Part shown: in pieces, positions 5,400-9,351 of the stretch
Layout of the letters: every line of letters starts with the position of its first letter
Position numbering within the stretch: position 1 is the stretch's first letter
Assembly: GCA_949948825.1 (NCBI GenBank)
Contig: CATLIJ010000085.1
Location: forward strand, 1-9,351
DNA: 9,351 bases
Direction: 5' to 3'
DNA from: an uncultured Clostridiaceae bacterium
GTDB lineage: Bacteria; Bacillota; Clostridia; Lachnospirales; Lachnospiraceae
The notes under the pieces: generated by a model
Told to the model about the DNA's origin: nothing
The model's input: the letters and a program-made list of their open reading frames with translations, nothing else
Database searches by the model: none
Position numbers and translations under genes: made by a program

Positions 5400-6548
5400 A
5401 GAAATCAGAGAGATATTTTTATAATAATGATTTAAAATTTCCTCATACCCCCATCCCTCCTTTGCCATGCTGTCTGCGCCTGCCTGACTAAGGCCATATC
5501 CATGACCTCTGCCTCTGACCCGAACCCGAATTACATCGCCATCTCCTTCTATGCTGAAGCAAGGTGACATCAGTCCCAGGGCAGACCAGATTTCATCCCC
5601 GGAATAGGTTCCGGCGCCGATTTTCATTTCCACCATATACCCGGCGTCATCTTTTTTCACAGTCTGAATCTGAGCAGGAAGCTGATCTGCCATCACCCCC
5701 GGAGAGCCGGGAATCTGGCTGATTGCCGCAGCGAAAGTTCCGCGGCTTAATTCCAGCACCTGCATATAATCGTCCCGCTCTGTATCTGCCACGCTCTCTG
5801 CTGATTGAAGATAAGGAAAATCCAGATCCCCGGTCCTGGTCCGCCCTGCGCTCATTCCATGAAACAAAGGCAGCAAATACCGGTCCTCATACTTCATCAC
5901 AACTCCTCTGGTTGCTTCTGCAGCCTCCTGACACCGCTTCAGCTTGCCAAGGAGCTTCATCCGGTCTCCCAAAAGGCTGCCTTCTCCCTCTCCCAGATAA
6001 TCCATGTCCAGCTCTTCTTCATAGATTTCCTCCCGCCCGTCCATGAGCCGGTACATGTAGGTACGGGCAATCACAGCCTGACACTTCAATGCCTCCATCT
6101 CATAATCCCCATCCATCTGACAGACCATCACTCCAGGCAGATAATCCTCCAGATCAATATAGGTACGGATTCCTTTGCGCTCTACCAGAATCTTCCTTTC
6201 CGCCCGTCCTTCTTCCCCTGCCTTTTTCTCTCTGCTTCCTGCCACATTTCCTGCCTCCAATGCCATCCCCTCACCATTGGTTCCACCCCCTTCCCCAGCA
6301 TTCTGTCCCCCTTCCTCCCTGGTTATATTTCCCATACTGTCATCCGCTGTTTTGCTCCCGTTTTCCCCTCCTTTGCTTCCCTTCCCTGCCCCCTCCAAAT
6401 CTCCTGCCGGTTCCCCGCCTCCGGCCTGTCCTCCTGCCGCCGAAATGCCTGCTGCCTCTGCCTGAATCCCTGCTGACCGCATCCAGGCCAGGGAAACCGC
6501 CCAGGGAACCAGAATCATCACTGCTGCTGCAATCACCCATCTACGCAT
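5394..6548 (-). CDS. spoIID: SpoIID, engulfment peptidoglycan lytic transglycosylase family
   Basis: 384 residues: a membrane anchor (about 4-22), a long Gly/Glu/Ala/Lys-rich linker (about 28-118) and a SpoIID domain (about 120-380). SpoIID acts with SpoIIP and SpoIIM from the mother-cell side, cleaving glycan strands so the mother-cell membrane can move around the forespore. Family signatures are LEDYLPGV (133-140), MEALKCQAVIARTYMYRLM (151-169), LFHGMSAGRT (228-237) and RGRGHGYGLSQAGADSMA (345-362). Where B. subtilis SpoIID has its catalytic glutamate in an 'EMP' motif, this protein has Q144 followed by Met, a possible loss or change of activity. The low-complexity linker appears longer than usual. 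Start 6548 is supported by AGGAGG 11 bases upstream. The gene is preceded by a sigma-E-like promoter and followed 41 bases on by spoIIQ without a terminator between them. Confidence 0.93.
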   Translation of the reverse strand: MRRWVIAAAVMILVPWAVSLAWMRSAGIQAEAAGISAAGGQAGGGEPAGDLEGAGKGSKGGENGSKTADDSMGNITREEGGQNAGEGGGTNGEGMALEAGNVAGSREKKAGEEGRAERKILVERKGIRTYIDLEDYLPGVMVCQMDGDYEMEALKCQAVIARTYMYRLMDGREEIYEEELDMDYLGEGEGSLLGDRMKLLGKLKRCQEAAEATRGVVMKYEDRYLLPLFHGMSAGRTRTGDLDFPYLQSAESVADTERDDYMQVLELSRGTFAAAISQIPGSPGVMADQLPAQIQTVKKDDAGYMVEMKIGAGTYSGDEIWSALGLMSPCFSIEGDGDVIRVRVRGRGHGYGLSQAGADSMAKEGWGYEEILNHYYKNISLISE

Positions 6549-6551
6549 AAA

Positions 6552-6595
6552 AAAGAATCCCTCCTGACTATTACCAGTCTATGAAGGGATTCTTT
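6552..6595 (-). terminator. Terminator of glgP, overlapping the spoIID promoter and ribosome binding site
   Basis: An 11-bp perfect inverted repeat, AAAGAATCCCT (6552-6562) and AGGGATTCTTT (6585-6595), has an inner GACT/AGTC stem in its 22-base loop. On the minus strand it is followed directly by a T-run (6555-6549 region) that abuts the spoIID ATG. It lies 21 bases past the glgP stop codon. The 3' arm includes part of the spoIID ribosome binding site. Confidence 0.7.
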
Positions 6596-6604
6596 GATCT
6601 ATTC
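6576..6604 (-). promoter_or_regulatory. Sigma-E-like promoter in front of spoIID
   Basis: On the minus strand CATAGACT (6583-6576) matches the sigma-E -10 consensus CATACAnT at all but one defined position. GAATAGA (6604-6598) matches the -35 consensus kmATATT at five of seven, with a 14-base spacer. The predicted start of transcription falls just upstream of AGGAGG (6565-6560), giving a very short leader. spoIID belongs to the sigma-E regulon in B. subtilis and C. difficile. Confidence 0.5.
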
Positions 6605-6615
6605 TGTTTTTATTG

Positions 6616-9072
6616 TTAAACCTCTACGGTCACTTTTTTCAAATGCCAGATATCCTTCACATATTCCTCAATGGTCCGGTCAGAAGAGAACTTTCCGCTG
6701 CAGGCCACATTCAGCATCGCAGCCCGGGCCCACCATTCCTGATCCCGGTAAGCCTTATCCACCTTTCTCTGAGCCTCCGCGTACATCTGGAAGTCCTTCA
6801 GAATAAAGTACATATCAGCCCGACTGCTGCTCTGAGTGTTCAGCAGAGAATTATAAATATCCCGGAACAGCTCTGTGTCATATGGTGAGAAATATCCATT
6901 GATCAGCTGCATAAGCACCTGGCGGATATCCTGGTCATTATTAAAATACTGCATGGGATCATAAGAGCGGTTATTCTCCAGCTCAATAATCTCATCTGAG
7001 GAGGTGCCAAAGATAAACGCGTTCTCTTCTCCCACTTCCTCCACAATCTCCACATTGGCTCCATCCATAGTTCCAATGGTCAGAGCGCCGTTTAACATAA
7101 ACTTCATGTTTCCTGTGCCGCTGGCCTCCTTGCTGGCCGTGGAAATCTGTTCGCTCACATCTGCTGCCGCAAAGATAATCTCTGCATTGGATACCCGGTA
7201 ATCCTCAATAAACACTACCTTCAGCTTGTTGTTAATGGATTTGTCGTTATTAATCACATCAGCAACTGCATTGATCAGTTTGATGGTCAGCTTGGCAATC
7301 TTATATCCTGCCGCAGCTTTGGCGCCGAAAATAAAGGTTCTCGGCACAATGTCCAGATTGGGATTCTCCTTTAACTGGTTGTACAGATACATTACATGAA
7401 GAATATTCATCAGCTGCCGCTTATACTCGTGAAGCCTCTTAACCTGTACATCAAAGATCGAACGGGGGTCCACCTCTATGCCATTGTATTCTTTAATATA
7501 TTTTGCCAGACGCAGCTTGTTCTGGTATTTAATATTCATAAACTCATGCTGGCACTTTTCATCCTCCACATACAGCTTCAGCTTGCTGATAGCAGAAAGG
7601 TCTGTGATCCACTCATTTCCGATTTTGGAAGTCACCCAGTCTGCCAGAAGGGGATTGCCGTGAAGAAGGAAACGTCTCTGAGTGATTCCGTTGGTCTTAT
7701 TGTTAAACTTCTCCGGCATCATCTCATAGAAATCCTTCAGCTCCTGATGCTTCAAAATCTCTGTATGCAGCCTTGCCACACCATTGACTGAGAAGCTTCC
7801 GGCGATAGCCATGTGAGCCATCCGCACCTGTCCGTCATAAATAATCGACATTTTTGCAATCTTATGCTGATTGTTTGGATACATCTGACGGATCTGATTC
7901 TGGAACCGCCGGTTAATCTCCTCCACAATCTGATAAATACGCGGCAGCAGGCGGGAGAACAGCTCAATAGGCCACTTTTCCAGGGCCTCTGCCATAATGG
8001 TATGATTGGTGTAAGCGCAGGTCTTGGTAGTAACTTCCCATGCCTCATCCCAGCTTAACTCATACTCATCCAACAAAATTCTCATCAGCTCTGCCACAGC
8101 CACCGTAGGATGGGTGTCATTGAGCTGGAATACATTCTTCTCATAGAATTTGCGCACATCTGTATGCTTCTCCATATATTTTGCCACAGCACGCTGCACG
8201 CTGGCGGAAATGAAGAAATACTGCTGTTTCAGACGCAGCTCCTTGCCTGCATAGTGGTTGTCATTAGGATAGAGCACATCACAGATGGTTTTTGCCAGGT
8301 TCTCCTGCTCCACAGCCTTATGGTAATCTCCCTTGTCAAAGGATTCCAGGCTGAAGGTGTTAATGGGCTGAGCATCCCAAATCCGGAGAGTGTTCACCAC
8401 ATTATTGCCATACCCAACAATCGGCAGGTCATAGGGAACTGCCAGCACAGACTGATACCCTTCCTGCACAAATTTTTCACGGCCGTTTTCCTTCCGCTCC
8501 ACCCGCACGTATCCGCCGAATTTTACCTCAGTGGCATATTCGGACCTGCGAACCTCAAAAGGATTGCCATCCTTCAGCCACTCATCCGGCACTTCAATCT
8601 GAAAGCCGTTCTCAATTTTCTGCTTAAACATTCCGTAATGGTACCGGATGCCGCAGCCATAGGCCGGATAGCCCAAAGTTGCCAGAGAATCCAAAAAGCA
8701 GGCAGCCAGTCTTCCCAGTCCGCCGTTTCCAAGGGCTGGATCTGGTTCCTGATCCTCAATCACATTTAAGTCAAAGCCCATCTCATCCAGAACTTCCCGG
8801 ATCTCCTCCTGAGCCATAATATTGATGATGTTGTTCCCCAGGGCACGCCCCATCAAAAACTCCATGGACAGATAATACACCGTCTTGGCATCTTCTTTTG
8901 CGTATGTCTTCTGGGAAGCAATCCACTCATCAATGATCACATCCTTCACTGCATAGGATACAGCCTGAAACACCTGTGCAGGCGTTGCCTCATCCATGGT
9001 TCTCCGGAACAGATTCTTCACATTGTACACAACTGACTTTTTAAATTCTTCTTTGTTAAAAACCTTGCTCAT
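6616..9072 (-). CDS. glgP: Glycogen/starch/maltodextrin phosphorylase
   Basis: 818 residues, the normal length for GT35 phosphorylases. It releases glucose 1-phosphate from the non-reducing ends of alpha-1,4-glucans using phosphate and pyridoxal phosphate, in the cytosol. Family blocks in order are YYLSMEFLMGRALGNN (66-81), PALGNGGLGRLAACFLDSLA (about 112-131), GIRYHYGMF, FQLNDTHPTVAVAELMR, NGITQRRFL, VQVKRLHEYKRQLMN, and EASGTGNMKFMLNGALTIGT, with the cofactor lysine at K657. The MSKVFNKEEFKKSV N terminus is typical of clostridial members. Start 9072 is set by AAAGGAG 8 bases upstream. It lies 17 bases after the ileS stop with no terminator visible, so it is probably co-transcribed from an upstream promoter. 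A terminator follows it. Whether glycogen or maltodextrin is the main substrate cannot be told from the sequence. Confidence 0.98.
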   Translation of the reverse strand: MSKVFNKEEFKKSVVYNVKNLFRRTMDEATPAQVFQAVSYAVKDVIIDEWIASQKTYAKEDAKTVYYLSMEFLMGRALGNNIINIMAQEEIREVLDEMGFDLNVIEDQEPDPALGNGGLGRLAACFLDSLATLGYPAYGCGIRYHYGMFKQKIENGFQIEVPDEWLKDGNPFEVRRSEYATEVKFGGYVRVERKENGREKFVQEGYQSVLAVPYDLPIVGYGNNVVNTLRIWDAQPINTFSLESFDKGDYHKAVEQENLAKTICDVLYPNDNHYAGKELRLKQQYFFISASVQRAVAKYMEKHTDVRKFYEKNVFQLNDTHPTVAVAELMRILLDEYELSWDEAWEVTTKTCAYTNHTIMAEALEKWPIELFSRLLPRIYQIVEEINRRFQNQIRQMYPNNQHKIAKMSIIYDGQVRMAHMAIAGSFSVNGVARLHTEILKHQELKDFYEMMPEKFNNKTNGITQRRFLLHGNPLLADWVTSKIGNEWITDLSAISKLKLYVEDEKCQHEFMNIKYQNKLRLAKYIKEYNGIEVDPRSIFDVQVKRLHEYKRQLMNILHVMYLYNQLKENPNLDIVPRTFIFGAKAAAGYKIAKLTIKLINAVADVINNDKSINNKLKVVFIEDYRVSNAEIIFAAADVSEQISTASKEASGTGNMKFMLNGALTIGTMDGANVEIVEEVGEENAFIFGTSSDEIIELENNRSYDPMQYFNNDQDIRQVLMQLINGYFSPYDTELFRDIYNSLLNTQSSSRADMYFILKDFQMYAEAQRKVDKAYRDQEWWARAAMLNVACSGKFSSDRTIEEYVKDIWHLKKVTVEV

Positions 9073-9090
9073 TTTACTTTCTCCTTTTAG

Positions 9091-9351
9091 TTACCTATTG
9101 ATCTTCTCCACACCTAACATGGTTTTTTCCCCATTAATATTCCACTCTTTCTTATAGCCGCCCTCTGTGCCGGTTCGGATCTCATCTGCAAGCACTTCCC
9201 TGCCAATCTCTGCCTTATGAGTATCCAAAAGCTCTGCCAGACGGTCATTTCCGCTCTGATACACAATGATCCGGTCCATCACCTCAAAGCCAGCTTCCTT
9301 TCTCATAGTCTGAATCTTGCTGACCAGCTCCCGGATAAATCCCTCCTCCAA
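9091..9351 (-). CDS. ileS: Isoleucyl-tRNA synthetase, C-terminal end (5' part off window)
   Basis: The last 86 codons of a gene entering from the right edge: EEGFIRELVSKIQTMRKEAG then FEVMDRI. This is the conserved C-terminal part of the anticodon-binding region of class Ia isoleucyl-tRNA synthetases, and it is followed by a short charged tail. The frame is open to the window edge and the leading TTG/Leu codon is internal, so this is a partial gene. IleS charges tRNA-Ile in the cytosol. Here ileS ends 17 bases before glgP on the same strand. Any T-box leader would lie upstream, outside the window. No cysteine pair is present in the visible tail, consistent with the eukaryote-like, bulky-tail IleS class seen in many Clostridia; subclass is uncertain. 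Confidence 0.88.
   Translation of the reverse strand: MEEGFIRELVSKIQTMRKEAGFEVMDRIIVYQSGNDRLAELLDTHKAEIGREVLADEIRTGTEGGYKKEWNINGEKTMLGVEKINR

Noticed and set aside
5805..6550. Several long plus-strand frames opposite spoIID (223, 153 and 96 codons)
   Set aside because: They are rich in Pro, Ser, Leu and Cys, as expected from the reverse of a Gly/Glu-rich coding strand, and they lie opposite a clear SpoIID gene with no ribosome binding sites.
8110..8769. 219-codon plus-strand frame opposite glgP
   Set aside because: glgP is unmistakable here with conserved blocks throughout; the reverse frame is a shadow.
1..9351. CRISPR array, tRNA or rRNA gene, or riboswitch
   Set aside because: No regularly spaced repeats, cloverleaf with a matching acceptor end, or recognisable riboswitch core was seen on either strand; this was judged by eye only.

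Overview
The window looks like chromosomal DNA of an anaerobic, endospore-forming Firmicute, most likely a Lachnospiraceae-type Clostridia. The evidence is the adjacent spoIID and spoIIQ sporulation genes, a spore-coat-type manganese catalase (CotJC family) fragment, a clostridial-style large serine recombinase, strong GGAGG-type ribosome binding sites and mid-range GC content. Species assignment is inference; no database search was possible.

Layout, left to right. (a) About 1-1210 is the right-hand end of a mobile element. It holds the C-terminal two thirds of a large serine recombinase whose catalytic domain lies off the left edge. Only 17 bases after its stop codon comes the 3' end of a CotJC/manganese-catalase gene with no start or ribosome binding site, so the element appears to sit inside that gene. 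A strong terminator at 1453-1482 closes this unit. (b) 1581-3377 is a 598-residue polytopic membrane protein (DUF6020/GT-C-like) with its own promoter. (c) 3354-4163 on the minus strand holds a decayed reading frame and a small two-CBS-domain protein with an extended -10 promoter. A poorly supported 47-codon ORF lies upstream. (d) 4489-6604 on the minus strand is the sporulation pair spoIID and spoIIQ, ending in a strong terminator. (e) 6616-9351 on the minus strand is glycogen phosphorylase glgP, only 17 bases downstream of the 3' end of ileS (isoleucyl-tRNA synthetase).

How the genes work together. SpoIID (mother-cell side) and SpoIIQ (forespore side) act during engulfment. The sequence in front of spoIID resembles a sigma-E promoter, and that in front of spoIIQ resembles a sigma-F promoter, which fits opposite-compartment expression of two neighbouring same-strand genes. 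The spoIID promoter and ribosome binding site lie within the inverted repeat that serves as the glgP terminator. SpoIID has Gln where the family's catalytic Glu is expected, and SpoIIQ lacks the zinc ligands of active M23 peptidases, so neither is a textbook active enzyme.

The most interesting hypothesis is that the serine-recombinase element interrupting the spore-coat catalase gene is a skin-like intervening element that could excise during sporulation. This is inference, because the other half of the gene and the element's left end are outside the window.
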